Source: an uncultured bacterium
Lineage (GTDB): Bacteria; Calescibacteriota; Calescibacteriia; Calescibacteriales; Calescibacteriaceae
DNA: 64,000 nucleotides
Direction: 5' to 3'
Assembly: GCA_938036315.1 (NCBI GenBank)
Contig: CALHPK010000001.1
Location: forward strand, 1-64,000
In this document: one piece after another, positions 47,829 through 58,682 of the stretch
Layout of the letters: each line of letters begins with the position of its first letter
Numbering within the stretch: position 1 is the stretch's first letter
Translations under genes and position numbers: made by a program
Notes under the pieces: model-generated
What the model saw: only the letters and a program-made list of their open reading frames with translations
Database searches by the model: none
What the model was told of the DNA's origin: nothing

Positions 47829-48974
47829 CTATTCAGATCTTGCGTGATAAGAAATTTTATGGTCAGTGTAACTGAATCCCTTTTCAGCTAATATTTTAAT
47901 CCCCTTCCCTGGAGGTTCGAGTCCGACATTTTTCATATCGTAGTCGGTCATAATCATTACGAGCTCTTTGAATGTTATGCGGGGTGACCATCCGAGTTTC
48001 TTCATAGCTTTTGATGGATCTGCCTGAAGGAATTCAACCTCTGTGGGTCTGAGGTATCGCGGATCGATCTCAATAACTACATCTGATGGACGAAGCAAGT
48101 TGGAATATTTACTATCTACGCTTTTGACTATTCCCTTTGTTTGTAATCCTTCGCCTTTCCATTCTATTTCTACTCCTGCGTACGAAAAAGCAAGCTCTAT
48201 GAATTCTTTTACTGAATGGCTTTCTCCTGTTCCAACGACATAGTCATCTGGTTCATCTTGCTGTAGCATGCGCCACATAACTTCCACATATTCAGGAGCA
48301 AATCCCCAATCTCTTTTTGCATATAAATTTCCGATGTAGAGTTTTTTCTGCTTTCCAGCCAGAATATGAGCAAGTCCACGAGTTACCTTTCTTGTTACAA
48401 ATGTTTCACCTCTTCTTGGACTTTCATGATTGAAAAGAATTCCATTACATGCAAAGATATTATATGATTCTCTGTAATTTACAGTTATCCAGTAGGCATA
48501 AACTTTAGCTGTTGCATAAGGACTTCTTGGTCTGAACGGTGTAGTTTCATTCTGAGGAGGGGGAGAACTTCCAAACATTTCAGAAGAAGATGCCTGATAG
48601 AATTTTGATTTTACTCCGCTCCTTCTTATCGCCTCAAGAATCCGAGTCGTGCCAAGTCCTGTTACATCACCTGTGTATTCTGGTATATCGAAGCTAACTT
48701 TCACGTGAGATTGAGCCCCAAGATGATATATCTCATCAGGTTTTATGTTATATACAAGTTCGGTTATCTCTCCTGAATCGGATAGATCACCGTAATGGAG
48801 GAAAAGTCTGGCTGATGGCTCATGAGGATCGACATATATATGGTCAATTCTATGAGTATTGAATGTACTAGCCCTTCTTATTAATCCGTGAACTATGTAT
48901 CCTTTAGATAGCAAAAATTCCGCAAGATAAGATCCGTCCTGTCCTGTTATTCCGGTTATAAGGGCAACAGGCAT
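47829..48974 (-). CDS. gmd: GDP-mannose 4,6-dehydratase
   Basis: [55 protein letters not shown]-type, [35 protein letters not shown]. Confidence 0.93.
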   Translation of the reverse strand: MPVALITGITGQDGSYLAEFLLSKGYIVHGLIRRASTFNTHRIDHIYVDPHEPSARLFLHYGDLSDSGEITELVYNIKPDEIYHLGAQSHVKVSFDIPEYTGDVTGLGTTRILEAIRRSGVKSKFYQASSSEMFGSSPPPQNETTPFRPRSPYATAKVYAYWITVNYRESYNIFACNGILFNHESPRRGETFVTRKVTRGLAHILAGKQKKLYIGNLYAKRDWGFAPEYVEVMWRMLQQDEPDDYVVGTGESHSVKEFIELAFSYAGVEIEWKGEGLQTKGIVKSVDSKYSNLLRPSDVVIEIDPRYLRPTEVEFLQADPSKAMKKLGWSPRITFKELVMIMTDYDMKNVGLEPPGKGIKILAEKGFSYTDHKISYHARSE

Positions 48975-49022
48975 AATTAAGAAGATATTTTCTGCTGGTC
49001 TGAATTTACATTTTGCTGAAGA

Positions 49023-49361
49023 TTATTGCTTCACCGTGGAGAGGATATCTGGCATAAAAATAAACAAAATTATAGCAAATATAACAAGTGGGATCAGAGC
49101 AAGAGAAATTATTATTCTACCTTCATACTTCAGGTGCATATAATAAAGTGCAATGAGTAGTCCTTTTATAGTGCTTATTGTGAATACAAATGGGGGAGCA
49201 TATTCTCTGTGAACAATTGCAGAGATAACAACCGACAGCACAGTAAGAACAAGAAGTCCCACGTAGATTTTGACATAGGGGGGATGGGAATTATGTTCTT
49301 CTCCCTTAGGATGGGAATTGTGTTCTTCTCCTTTACTTGTTGTTTTCATTTTTACACCCAT
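49023..49361 (-). CDS. Cytochrome c oxidase subunit IV-like
   Basis: 3-TM small protein downstream of coxC; YVKIYVGLLVLTVLSVVIS...STIKGLLIALYYMHLKYE. Confidence 0.75.
   Translation of the reverse strand: MGVKMKTTSKGEEHNSHPKGEEHNSHPPYVKIYVGLLVLTVLSVVISAIVHREYAPPFVFTISTIKGLLIALYYMHLKYEGRIIISLALIPLVIFAIILFIFMPDILSTVKQ
49282..49335. repeat. 27-bp tandem duplication (2 copies) inside oxidase subunit IV-like gene
   Basis: ggatgggaattatgttcttctccctta / ggatgggaattgtgttcttctccttta; encodes KGEEHNSHP twice. Confidence 0.9.
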
Positions 49362-49373
49362 AGCACCTCCTCC

Positions 49374-49976
49374 TCAAGTTAAGTAAAAGAGTGGAAAGAT
49401 ATAAAGCCAAACTATATCAACAAAATGCCAATACAAAGCTGCATTCTCAACAGCTTCTGGAACTTTCTTCTTTTTTATATACAGCATAACTCCAAAGATA
49501 ATCAGAGTTCCTGCTAAAACATGCAAACCATGAAGTCCTGTTGTAGTGTAGTATGACATCCAGAAAACATTTCTTGATGGGACGAAACCGTGGTGAATCT
49601 CCCTTGAGTACTCTACGAACTTCAAACCAACAAACACAAGTCCGCACAAAGCTGTAAGTCCTAAAAAAAGTTGAGCTTTACCCCAGTTATATGAAAATGC
49701 TGACTGATGAGATAAAACAGCCGTTAGACTTCCGGTGAGCAGTACAAGAGTATTTATAAATGCTATCGTAGCATTTGTATGTACAGATTCCTCAAACCAA
49801 TGAGGATAGCTTAATCTGAAAAGGATCACAGATGCCACTATCCCTCCAAGAATTACTATCTCGCCGGCAAGGAAAATCCAGAATCCAATCTTTTGGAACG
49901 GTATGCCAACTTTTTCATATTCTTGACCTATTTGTATCTCTTGAATCTCAACTTCTCTGACACCTTCTGCTTTCAT
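49374..49976 (-). CDS. coxC: Cytochrome c oxidase subunit III
   Basis: GLHGLHVLAGTLIIFGVMLY; ALYWHFVDIVWLYIFPLFYL. Confidence 0.9.
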   Translation of the reverse strand: MKAEGVREVEIQEIQIGQEYEKVGIPFQKIGFWIFLAGEIVILGGIVASVILFRLSYPHWFEESVHTNATIAFINTLVLLTGSLTAVLSHQSAFSYNWGKAQLFLGLTALCGLVFVGLKFVEYSREIHHGFVPSRNVFWMSYYTTTGLHGLHVLAGTLIIFGVMLYIKKKKVPEAVENAALYWHFVDIVWLYIFPLFYLT

Positions 49977-49999
49977 TTTTCTGACCTCCCCTTTTTCTT

Positions 50000-51706
50000 T
50001 TATTTTTCAGCTGTCTCGCCTTTGAGTTTGACAAGCCTTCCTTGAGGTATGAAATCAATATCCTTACCATTTTTTGCATATTCGTACGGACCTCGCTCTA
50101 CCAGAGGGGCAAAATTTCCCCAGTTAAGATGAGGTGGGGGTGAGGGGGCAAGCCATTCCAAGGTTGTAGATTCCCATGGATTTGGCTCTGTCTCTTTCTC
50201 ACCAGCAAAAATACTGTAAAAGAACACAAATATGAAGACAACCTGTGTTGCAAGAAGAAGCACAGTTGAAATAGTCATAAGCTCATGTATCCACTGATAT
50301 TTTTGGAGATACCCAAGCTCTAACGCAGAATAATATCTACGTGGATGACCTGCAAGACCTAAAAAGAATGCCGGAAATGCAAATCCATTGTAAAAGACCA
50401 GAGTTAGGATAGCATGCCACTTACCAAATGTATAGTTTATCCTGCGACCAAACATCTTAGGAAACCAATGGTAGATTCCGGCTAAAGAAGAAAGAACAGC
50501 TATTGTAAAAACCGTATAATGGAAGTGTGCAACGACAAAATAGGTGTCATGAAAATATATGTCAGATGCAACAGCTCCCAAAGGTAACCCCGTAAGTCCC
50601 CCTATGATAAACATCAGGAAGGCAAATAATCCAAATAAGAAAGCGGGAGTAAACCTTATTGATCCTCCAGCAAGGGTTAGCCCTAAGACTACAAGACTCA
50701 TTGAAAAAGGAACAGAGATAAGGACTGTTGTTATTGAGAACCCCAGAGCTGAAATTGTATTAATCCCTGCAACGAACTGGTGATGAGCCCAAACTAAAAA
50801 GCTCAAAATAGCTGCTACGATGTTAGCGTAAACAAAAGTCTTATAGCTAAAAATTGGTCTCCTTGCATATGTTGTAAAAACCTCGGCTAGTATGCCCAAA
50901 GCTGGGAAAAGGATGACATAGACCTCCGGATGCCCGAAAAACCAGAAAAGATGCTGCCACAAAATCGGATCTCCTGCTTTCCCAGCTTCAACCCTGAAAA
51001 AATGAGTTCCAAGATTTATGTCAAGAAGGAGCATAAGTGCACCAGCTATCAAAGGTGCAACTGAAAACAAAAAAACCAAAGATGCTATAACTTCCATCCA
51101 TATAAATATCGGGAGTCTCATAAATGTGAGTCCACGGACTCTCATTGTAAGAACGGTTGTGACAAAGTTTACCCCTCCCATAAGCATTGAAGCAAATTCA
51201 AAAGCTAAAGCAAGCAGAAATAAATTTGCACCCCATTTTGCTCCGATGAGAACCTCAGGATTGGCGCTCAATGGCGGATAGACTGTCCACCCACCTGAAA
51301 AAGCACCGCCGGGGACAAACATAGAGAGAATAAGGATCACTGCTGACAGAAAGAAGGTCCAGTAAGACATCATATTTAAAGTTGGGAAAGCCATATCCCG
51401 AGCACCTATCATCAATGGGATAAGAACATTCCCAAACCCTCCAAGGAGAATGGGCATAGCAACCCAGAAGAACATAATTGCTCCATGCAAAGTGACAAAT
51501 GCATTATATTGTTCGTGAGAAAGAAAACCAGGATTTGCAAGGTTTATCCTGAAAAAGAGAGCGAGCACTCCACCGAAAATAGCCATCACAATTCCTGTGA
51601 TAAGATACTGCTTCCCGATCACCTTGTGGTCAGTTGAGAAGATATACCTTTTTATGAAACTTTCTTCTCTGTGATGCTCCCCACTCATATTACTACCTCC
51701 CATCAC
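50000..51706 (-). CDS. coxA: Cytochrome c oxidase subunit I
   Basis: HLFWFFGHPEVYVILFPALGI; WAHHQFVAG; HDTYFVVAHFHYTVF. Confidence 0.95.
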   Translation of the reverse strand: MMGGSNMSGEHHREESFIKRYIFSTDHKVIGKQYLITGIVMAIFGGVLALFFRINLANPGFLSHEQYNAFVTLHGAIMFFWVAMPILLGGFGNVLIPLMIGARDMAFPTLNMMSYWTFFLSAVILILSMFVPGGAFSGGWTVYPPLSANPEVLIGAKWGANLFLLALAFEFASMLMGGVNFVTTVLTMRVRGLTFMRLPIFIWMEVIASLVFLFSVAPLIAGALMLLLDINLGTHFFRVEAGKAGDPILWQHLFWFFGHPEVYVILFPALGILAEVFTTYARRPIFSYKTFVYANIVAAILSFLVWAHHQFVAGINTISALGFSITTVLISVPFSMSLVVLGLTLAGGSIRFTPAFLFGLFAFLMFIIGGLTGLPLGAVASDIYFHDTYFVVAHFHYTVFTIAVLSSLAGIYHWFPKMFGRRINYTFGKWHAILTLVFYNGFAFPAFFLGLAGHPRRYYSALELGYLQKYQWIHELMTISTVLLLATQVVFIFVFFYSIFAGEKETEPNPWESTTLEWLAPSPPPHLNWGNFAPLVERGPYEYAKNGKDIDFIPQGRLVKLKGETAEK

Positions 51707-51709
51707 TTT

Positions 51710-52429
51710 TTATCTTTTAAATTCATACATAGAAATTATATCTTCAGAATTGTAAATAGGATTTTTAATCCATTCTTTATATTTTTCTTCCTCCATAACT
51801 ATCATTATTCCTTTCATGCTGTAGTGCATAGAACCACAGAGTTCTGCACAAGCTATATCATATTGCCCCTCAGCAGTTGGTTTGAACCATACATAAGTAG
51901 TCCTTCCAGGGATAGTATCATACTTCATTCGAACATTTGGAATGAAAAGAGAGTGTAAAGTATCACCTGATGTCATTTTCAGAAATACGTAGTAGTTTTT
52001 CGGAACAACTAATACATTGGCAAGTTTAAAATCATCAGAGGTACCGAACTTTCCGTCTTCCCCTGGATAGATGAATGTCCAGAAAAATTGCCTTCCTATA
52101 ACATTTACCTCAACATACTTTTCTCCTTTCTGTAAAGCTTCTTTCTTAATTTTGTCAATAGGTCTGATGTAAAAGTAAGCCCAGGCATATGAGCTTGTAA
52201 CAAGGAGCACAAGGTCGAATATAATCATAGCAAAATCGATATAAATAACCTTTTTGAGGAGTGGAGGGACATCCTGCAGTGGGAATGGGTTTTTTGATCT
52301 CCTAAATTTGAAAATCATATATAGCACTATAGCAAAAGAGACAATCCCTATAACGATTCCTCCCCCTATTGAAATTTTCAGAACTAAATCGATCAGATGT
52401 CCATCTGCGGATATATTAACGGGAAGCAT
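51710..52429 (-). CDS. coxB: Cytochrome c oxidase subunit II
   Basis: CuA motif CAELCGSMHYSM; two N-terminal TM; VIGRQFFWTFIYPGEDG. Confidence 0.93.
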   Translation of the reverse strand: MLPVNISADGHLIDLVLKISIGGGIVIGIVSFAIVLYMIFKFRRSKNPFPLQDVPPLLKKVIYIDFAMIIFDLVLLVTSSYAWAYFYIRPIDKIKKEALQKGEKYVEVNVIGRQFFWTFIYPGEDGKFGTSDDFKLANVLVVPKNYYVFLKMTSGDTLHSLFIPNVRMKYDTIPGRTTYVWFKPTAEGQYDIACAELCGSMHYSMKGIMIVMEEEKYKEWIKNPIYNSEDIISMYEFKR

Positions 52430-53336
52430 TCTTTATAGTACCCCCTTCTTTTTGTAAGTGTAATATATAAGCTACTAAATTCCAAATAGTTTCATCTCCA
52501 AGGTGCGCCCATGGTGTCATCGTCGTCCCCCCGATACCATCTCTTATTGTGACGAAAATGTAATCTGGTTTAGGTCTTCTCAGAGGCTCTTTTCCGAACC
52601 ATCGGGAACGCACAGCTTGGAAGGATGGAGCTCCATTTTCAAACTTCAGATTCCCATCTTTATCAAATTCGTACCAGAAAGAAGGTTGCACTAAAGGTTC
52701 TTCTCCAGCTTCTGGATTCCTATGGCAGGCAATACAGAATGATCTGAAAACTTCTCTCCCCTTCTCTACTCTTTCGGGAGTCATAAGGTCATCTGGTGGT
52801 TCAGGATAATATCTTGATTCAACTTTCACAAATCTCCATTTTGGATTCAGAGTTTTTATATACTCTATTATTGCTTTCAAGTCCCGCTCAGAAAGATTTG
52901 GATAACCTGGCATCGGTGTGCCTTGCAATCCCTCTTTTATGATACTTTTCAGATCCTCATCAGAAGCAAGTTCCCCCATGAATCCAGATCCGAATTTAAA
53001 AACTACCTTACCATCTTTGTGGTATTTTCCTGTAAAATCTCTTGCATAGATTGGATCACCTAAGTCAGTTTTGAGTCCTTCTGGGGTTACAGGCAAGGAA
53101 TCCCCATTTCTACCATGGCAGGTTGCACACATATTTTCATAAAGATGCGCTCCCCTTTTTACCATAGCTTCATCTGGCTTCCAGATCTCCTCTTTTCCCT
53201 CAAATTCCTTGAGAACTTTCTTGTAGTCCCATTCCAGCTTTGAAACTTTATATTCTGGATGCCCCCTTTTCACATACCACAATGGAACTCCTATGCAAAA
53301 AACTGTAATTATGACAGCTACTATGTACCCCTTCAT
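52416..53336 (-). CDS. Membrane-anchored diheme cytochrome c
   Basis: CATCHGRNGD and CIACHRNPEAG heme c motifs; N-terminal TM. Confidence 0.9.
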   Translation of the reverse strand: MKGYIVAVIITVFCIGVPLWYVKRGHPEYKVSKLEWDYKKVLKEFEGKEEIWKPDEAMVKRGAHLYENMCATCHGRNGDSLPVTPEGLKTDLGDPIYARDFTGKYHKDGKVVFKFGSGFMGELASDEDLKSIIKEGLQGTPMPGYPNLSERDLKAIIEYIKTLNPKWRFVKVESRYYPEPPDDLMTPERVEKGREVFRSFCIACHRNPEAGEEPLVQPSFWYEFDKDGNLKFENGAPSFQAVRSRWFGKEPLRRPKPDYIFVTIRDGIGGTTMTPWAHLGDETIWNLVAYILHLQKEGGTIKNASR

Positions 53337-53582
53337 TCTTATACTCCTTTGCTTTTTCTACTCACAAATTTTAAAAATTTTCTAAATTTAAAAAATTCCC
53401 CAAATCATTCATATTAGTAATTAGAACTTTTTACTAATTTATTTATTTTACCTTTTCTCTTTAGAAAACATATTTTTCAAAAATTACTTTGACTACAATG
53501 TAACTGACAGGATTTATTCACCGAAGGCAGGATTTACTTACTAAAGCCAATTGAAGCACTATAGAGCTGAGTTACTGATGTG

Positions 53583-54104
53583 TTACAGCAACAACTTTGG
53601 TATAGATCTCTGCTCTAACTTCTCCACAATTTTGATAAAACTATCTGGCACTTCTATGGATTTGTTATCAAGGTAGTTATACATAACTTGAACGGATTGG
53701 GCATCGACTGTTTTTCTTCTATCTCCCGATGGTGATTCAGCTACTATAACATAATCAAAATAAAAAATTCTCTCCCCAAAAAATGGGATTCTTATACCCA
53801 CCTGAATTACATCATTGACAAACATCTGGGCTCTATAAACACAAGTTATTTCTGCAAGTATAATTGAAAATATACTATCTGAATGTATCCCCTCTTGTTC
53901 TGCTATCTTCCTCAATCTATTCATATATTCAAATCTTGCAGTTTCCAAAAATGCAATTACCGAGACATTATTGATGTGTCCCATCATATCTGTATCACAG
54001 AACCTGACTTGTACCGGGACAAAAACAGAAAATTCATCAGGGGAAAAATTCAAAATTTTTCTCCCCTGAATAGTTCTATTTTTAAGCTCTGCTGAATCTT
54101 TCAT
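53583..54104 (-). CDS. Acyl-CoA thioesterase, 4HBT/hotdog family
   Basis: VQVRFCDTDMMGHINNVSVIAFLETARFEYMNRL. Confidence 0.82.
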   Translation of the reverse strand: MKDSAELKNRTIQGRKILNFSPDEFSVFVPVQVRFCDTDMMGHINNVSVIAFLETARFEYMNRLRKIAEQEGIHSDSIFSIILAEITCVYRAQMFVNDVIQVGIRIPFFGERIFYFDYVIVAESPSGDRRKTVDAQSVQVMYNYLDNKSIEVPDSFIKIVEKLEQRSIPKLLL

Positions 54105-54503
54105 AAGTCAATATATTTGGAATCTACATCTTGATAATGCTATTTCACAGATTTTCATTACCCTACCCTTTACAACTTATCATTTTTTCCATTGTTTATT
54201 TTTCCCAGACAGTCTTAGATTAAAGATGGAGTTGCTTTTCTTTATTTTTTACAGATTTTTACAGCTTCTGCGTATGAATTTAGAGTGATCTGGTTTACAT
54301 AAATTGAAGATACCGCTATTGAAGTTTTGTCAGATTTGTTGTGGGAAATTTGTTGTGGGGGATCAGCTACTGTAAACGGGCAGGAACTGTAGTTATACCA
54401 CAGCATCAGAAAGAAATCAATAATATAATTCCTTTTGCTGAAGATACAATAAATTTTCTGAGTTACTGTTAAATTATAATAAGTAGAAGATAAAGTAGAA
54501 AAA

Positions 54504-56018
54504 GTGTATATGTGTAAGGTAGCAAATTTATTAATTTTTTTGATTGTTGCTACCACAACAGGTTGTGGTAGATTTTCCCTTGATTATGAGGAGGAGGCTT
54601 GTCCCGAAGAATTTTGTACGTTTTTGAGAGGTGAAGTTCTCATCGATAAGAATAATAGTGGATTTTTTAATTCTTTTGCTCAAGACCGACGTGGAGGGAT
54701 TCATGTAGTTTACTACCAGGTGCCAAAAAGGACAATTCTATGGGCTTATGCGGAGTCACTAAAAAAAGGATTCTCAAAATATGAGGTAATAGATGAAGCA
54801 GGAGAAAACGAGAATAAAGGGCTTTCATCTAAAGTAGTTGTTGATTCACAGGGAAGACCTTACGTCATATACATAAGGCACATTGAAGGCGGAGTGCATT
54901 CTTTTGGAATTTATATCGCCTGGAGAGTAGATGAAGGCAGATGGGTTATTGAGCCTTGGTTCAAAAATCTCAATTGCATTGCAGAAACAAAAGCCGAATT
55001 CCTCGATGCTACAATAGACCCAGAAGATACAATACATATAGCATACATAGGACTTGACAAGAGACTTTATTACTCAAATTCAAAAATGAGAATATCTGAA
55101 CAAGGATGCGAACTCGTAGATCCCGGTCGAGGAGAAGAATCTCGGGTCCCATTTGGAGGAGCTATCTCAAACTGCATACGCATAAAAATAGATCCCGCAG
55201 GCAACATCCATATGGCTTACTACGACTCAGAAAATCAGAACTTAAAATACGCCTCAAGAAAAATTGGAGAAACCGCATGGAAAATCTCTATAGTCGGATG
55301 GGAAAGAGTTGTAAATGAAGAACTGAACCTTCAGCAGGTTTCTCCCGGTGAGTATTACGCTAATCTTAAATTCCCATCTAATGAATCAAAATTAGACACT
55401 TTTATATTCGTAATCGGACCAGGTGGGAGAAGGGAAATTCCAAAAGAGTATTGGCGGTTCAGAGGAGTAAATCAGGTAGCTTTCTCATCCGCAGTAGTGG
55501 GACCAGGTAAAGAATTCGATCCGGGAAATTCGAAGTTTCTTATAAGCTATGTAAGAATAGATACTTCCCCGGACGATGAAGGATCGTTTTGTGATATAGA
55601 CTGGGATTCAACTGGTAATCCGTACGTAGCTTACTACAACTCAACACAAGTAACACTTGAAGTATCTAGACTTAAAGGAGATAAATGGGAAAAAGACCCA
55701 CCAATAGATAATGTAGCCATAGGCTCTAATATTTACTCTACAAAATTTAAATTCCAAAATAGATTCATACCTATTCTGATATATCCTGACTCCATAAAGA
55801 TGGGAGTAAAATCTGCTATATACATCGAAAAAGAAAATAGATGGATCATAAGTAAGATAGCAGGAGGTGGAACAGCAGGATTGCACCTTTTTGCTGACTT
55901 CCTACCTGTCAATGGTGTAGGAGGAACTTCGTACATAAGGATTGAAAGAGATTCTGCAAATTTTTATTTCTCAGTATTTGATATTCCAAAGGAAATAAAG
56001 GAGATTCTCGTCAAATAA
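54504..56018 (+). CDS. Lipoprotein with beta-propeller-like repeats
   Basis: LIVATTTGC lipobox; repeats DSQGRPYVIYI, DPEDTIHIAYI, DPAGNIHMAYYDSENQNLKYAS, DSTGNPYVAYYNSTQVTLEVS. Confidence 0.7.
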   Translation: MYMCKVANLLIFLIVATTTGCGRFSLDYEEEACPEEFCTFLRGEVLIDKNNSGFFNSFAQDRRGGIHVVYYQVPKRTILWAYAESLKKGFSKYEVIDEAGENENKGLSSKVVVDSQGRPYVIYIRHIEGGVHSFGIYIAWRVDEGRWVIEPWFKNLNCIAETKAEFLDATIDPEDTIHIAYIGLDKRLYYSNSKMRISEQGCELVDPGRGEESRVPFGGAISNCIRIKIDPAGNIHMAYYDSENQNLKYASRKIGETAWKISIVGWERVVNEELNLQQVSPGEYYANLKFPSNESKLDTFIFVIGPGGRREIPKEYWRFRGVNQVAFSSAVVGPGKEFDPGNSKFLISYVRIDTSPDDEGSFCDIDWDSTGNPYVAYYNSTQVTLEVSRLKGDKWEKDPPIDNVAIGSNIYSTKFKFQNRFIPILIYPDSIKMGVKSAIYIEKENRWIISKIAGGGTAGLHLFADFLPVNGVGGTSYIRIERDSANFYFSVFDIPKEIKEILVK

Positions 56019-56022
56019 ACCT

Positions 56023-58611
56023 ATGAACACAAACAGAAAATCACTTTTCGTATTTGTAACCATCTTTATAGCAATATCAGTATCATCTCACATATTCGCA
56101 TGTAATAAAAAAGGAAAGATTACCTCTCCAGAAAATCCAGGGTCGCTCCCTCCCCCTCCTCAATGTAAGGGTAAGATAAATTTCTCACCGGAATCAGTAT
56201 CGGGATGGTCCCCCCTTCCGGTAACTTTTACAGCTGAGCTACAGGATGCTCCCTCTGAAGGGATCACAGCTGTGGGATTTGATTTCAACAAAGCGGATGG
56301 AATCATTGACTTTCTTGAAGTCCTTACCCCTGCAACCAACAAGTTTGTCTACCAAGTAACTTACACTACAGTCGGGGAATTTGTTGAAGGGATATCATTC
56401 TACTGGAACGAGGGGAATATCTCTTGCGGGCAGTATTTCACTTCGAAAATAAGTGTGGTCTTTCGATGCCCAACACCAACCGTCAGGGTAATTGCTCAGC
56501 AGGGATTCGGCCTAAGCTATACTGTATTTTTCAGAATTTTAGACCTCCCTATTGATTCGGTTTCTTTCAAAGCTGGACCCGGGACATCCTTATCTGATGT
56601 AACATGCACCCCGTATCAAGCTATTCAGAACAGTTGCTATATTTCGATTAATTTTCCAGATTATGGTGATTTTATCTTATGCTGGTATGCGGAATCATAC
56701 TGCGGAGCCAGGACCGACCTTGAGTGCTTATCACTCCTGCTTCAGTATTCATCTTCTCAGATCTTATCATACGGAGGGGGAACTCCAGACAAGGCGTTCT
56801 TTTCACCATCACAAAACATGATAGCCTTGAGGACTCCTCCTTACATTACTTTGCTGAACAAAAACGGAGAAATAATCAGAAGACTGCAAAGTGCATCTGG
56901 AATGATATACTCAATGAAGTTTAAAGAGGGTTCCGTATGGATACTTGAGCCATCTGGTAATTACATTCAATTTTTCAGTGTAGATTTGTCTGGTAAGATA
57001 AAAACTGTTATTGGGAATATCTTTGGAGCCATTGATTTTGATGTATTTTCAAGCCTCGGCAAAAAATACGGTGCATTTGTAAGAAGCTTTGCAGACAACG
57101 GAGATATCCTTGTGTTTGATATAACAGACCTTGAAGCCACAACTCCCATCTGTCGCAAAGATATACCCCCTGGGGCAAGAGAAATAAAAGTAATAAATAA
57201 TTTTGCATTCGTCAGATATTCCACAGAAATTCATGCATATAAGATAAATCTTACCGGCTCAATATGTACTGTGGCTGATCCTATCACACTTGCTTTTGGG
57301 CATGTCCCCTCATTTTTCGATATTGAAGGGGATAGTCAACAAGCTACTGGAGTATTTTCAACTTCATTCCAACCAGAACAAGATAAGATATTCCAATTCA
57401 GCTTTGACTTTACATCTGAGAAGTTCTCATCATCTATTTCAAAGTTTGTGGTATTCCCATCATCGGAAGTTCAAGCTCTGAAAGTCTCCCCCTTTAATGT
57501 ATCCCACGTAGCTATAGGATATTTTCAGAAAAATTCAGGAGAATATAAAGTCAAATTATTTGATTTATCGGGACAGCAAACAGTAGGTGGAGAGGAAGGC
57601 TTTTCATTACCATCAAGACCTGTATCCATTTCATTCGTAGATACTATAACTACGATAGTTTTTGATGATTCCTCTAATATCGCTCGAATCTCATTCTATC
57701 CTTTGTCACAGAAGAACTATTTAAAATTGGGAGGAGCAAGAAGCGGAGATGTAAGGGCTATTCATCAGATAGACTGTAACACAGGAAACATTCTGGAATA
57801 TATTATTGATGGAAGCTCGATTGCTCTTTTAGATCTAACCCCGGTATTCTCATCAGGGGGAACTCTTCCAGTATCAATTACACATATACCTTCAGATCCT
57901 CTACTTATTCACCACTCAGGTGAAGAGCTTTACGGAATTTTCAGGGATTCATCTGGAGTATTCTTGTCCAACGCCACTTTCTCATTTCGCATAAACTTTG
58001 AAGGACAGGATATAAGAAGTTTCGCAAAGGGGATAACACATTTTCTCGCTGGAGGAAGTTCGGGTCTTTACTACGCTAAAAAGACATTTTCGAATTTTCT
58101 ACTTTATGAAAGAAATATTCAGGTCAGGAAAATAAGGTTTATAAGCCCGAACTTTTTTATCATAGCCCCTGAAGGATTATATGTAGTCCAAGAAGGACAG
58201 AATCTTACAGAACCAGTACGGTATAGCTTGCCTTGTCAAGATATAGCAATCTCTGATGATAGCAGATATATCTACTGTCTGACGCCAATAGATATAACAG
58301 AATACGAATTATCGGGAATTTTAACCAAAAGAAAAGAAAGAACATTTGCATTATCGATAGGTAACATAGTAGATTCTGACTATGAGCAGGGGCACATATT
58401 CTTTGTATCAAAGACGGCAATAGGACCACTTTACGGAACTATAAGTTCCAGGGATCTGAAGATAAAGATTCTCAGTCTGCTGGGGGGAGACAGAGATGAT
58501 CCAATTTCTATATCTGCTCATTCTGTTTGTTTGCCTCAAAGGTTAATGTTTTTAATATACGGGAACTTTGGAACAGAAATTATGAAAGGCTTTGCCACAC
58601 TAATTCAGTGA
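56023..58611 (+). CDS. Large lipoprotein with PKD-like N-terminal domain
   Basis: Signal peptide with HIFAC; GWSPLPVTFTAELQD...VGFDFNKADGIIDF; 862 aa; 4 nt after the preceding lipoprotein gene. Confidence 0.6.
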   Translation: MNTNRKSLFVFVTIFIAISVSSHIFACNKKGKITSPENPGSLPPPPQCKGKINFSPESVSGWSPLPVTFTAELQDAPSEGITAVGFDFNKADGIIDFLEVLTPATNKFVYQVTYTTVGEFVEGISFYWNEGNISCGQYFTSKISVVFRCPTPTVRVIAQQGFGLSYTVFFRILDLPIDSVSFKAGPGTSLSDVTCTPYQAIQNSCYISINFPDYGDFILCWYAESYCGARTDLECLSLLLQYSSSQILSYGGGTPDKAFFSPSQNMIALRTPPYITLLNKNGEIIRRLQSASGMIYSMKFKEGSVWILEPSGNYIQFFSVDLSGKIKTVIGNIFGAIDFDVFSSLGKKYGAFVRSFADNGDILVFDITDLEATTPICRKDIPPGAREIKVINNFAFVRYSTEIHAYKINLTGSICTVADPITLAFGHVPSFFDIEGDSQQATGVFSTSFQPEQDKIFQFSFDFTSEKFSSSISKFVVFPSSEVQALKVSPFNVSHVAIGYFQKNSGEYKVKLFDLSGQQTVGGEEGFSLPSRPVSISFVDTITTIVFDDSSNIARISFYPLSQKNYLKLGGARSGDVRAIHQIDCNTGNILEYIIDGSSIALLDLTPVFSSGGTLPVSITHIPSDPLLIHHSGEELYGIFRDSSGVFLSNATFSFRINFEGQDIRSFAKGITHFLAGGSSGLYYAKKTFSNFLLYERNIQVRKIRFISPNFFIIAPEGLYVVQEGQNLTEPVRYSLPCQDIAISDDSRYIYCLTPIDITEYELSGILTKRKERTFALSIGNIVDSDYEQGHIFFVSKTAIGPLYGTISSRDLKIKILSLLGGDRDDPISISAHSVCLPQRLMFLIYGNFGTEIMKGFATLIQ

Positions 58612-58682
58612 TCTTAGCTACAGCAGAAATTACAATCGGTCAGATTTGATGAGTCAGAAATGAGTCAGCTCTGAAGCGAAAT

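Noticed and set aside
54242-54556. 104-aa minus-strand ORF
   Set aside because: Overlaps the start of the lipoprotein gene 54504..56018, low-complexity composition, no motif; a 14-bp tandem repeat (atttgttgtggg x2, about 54334-54359) lies within it.
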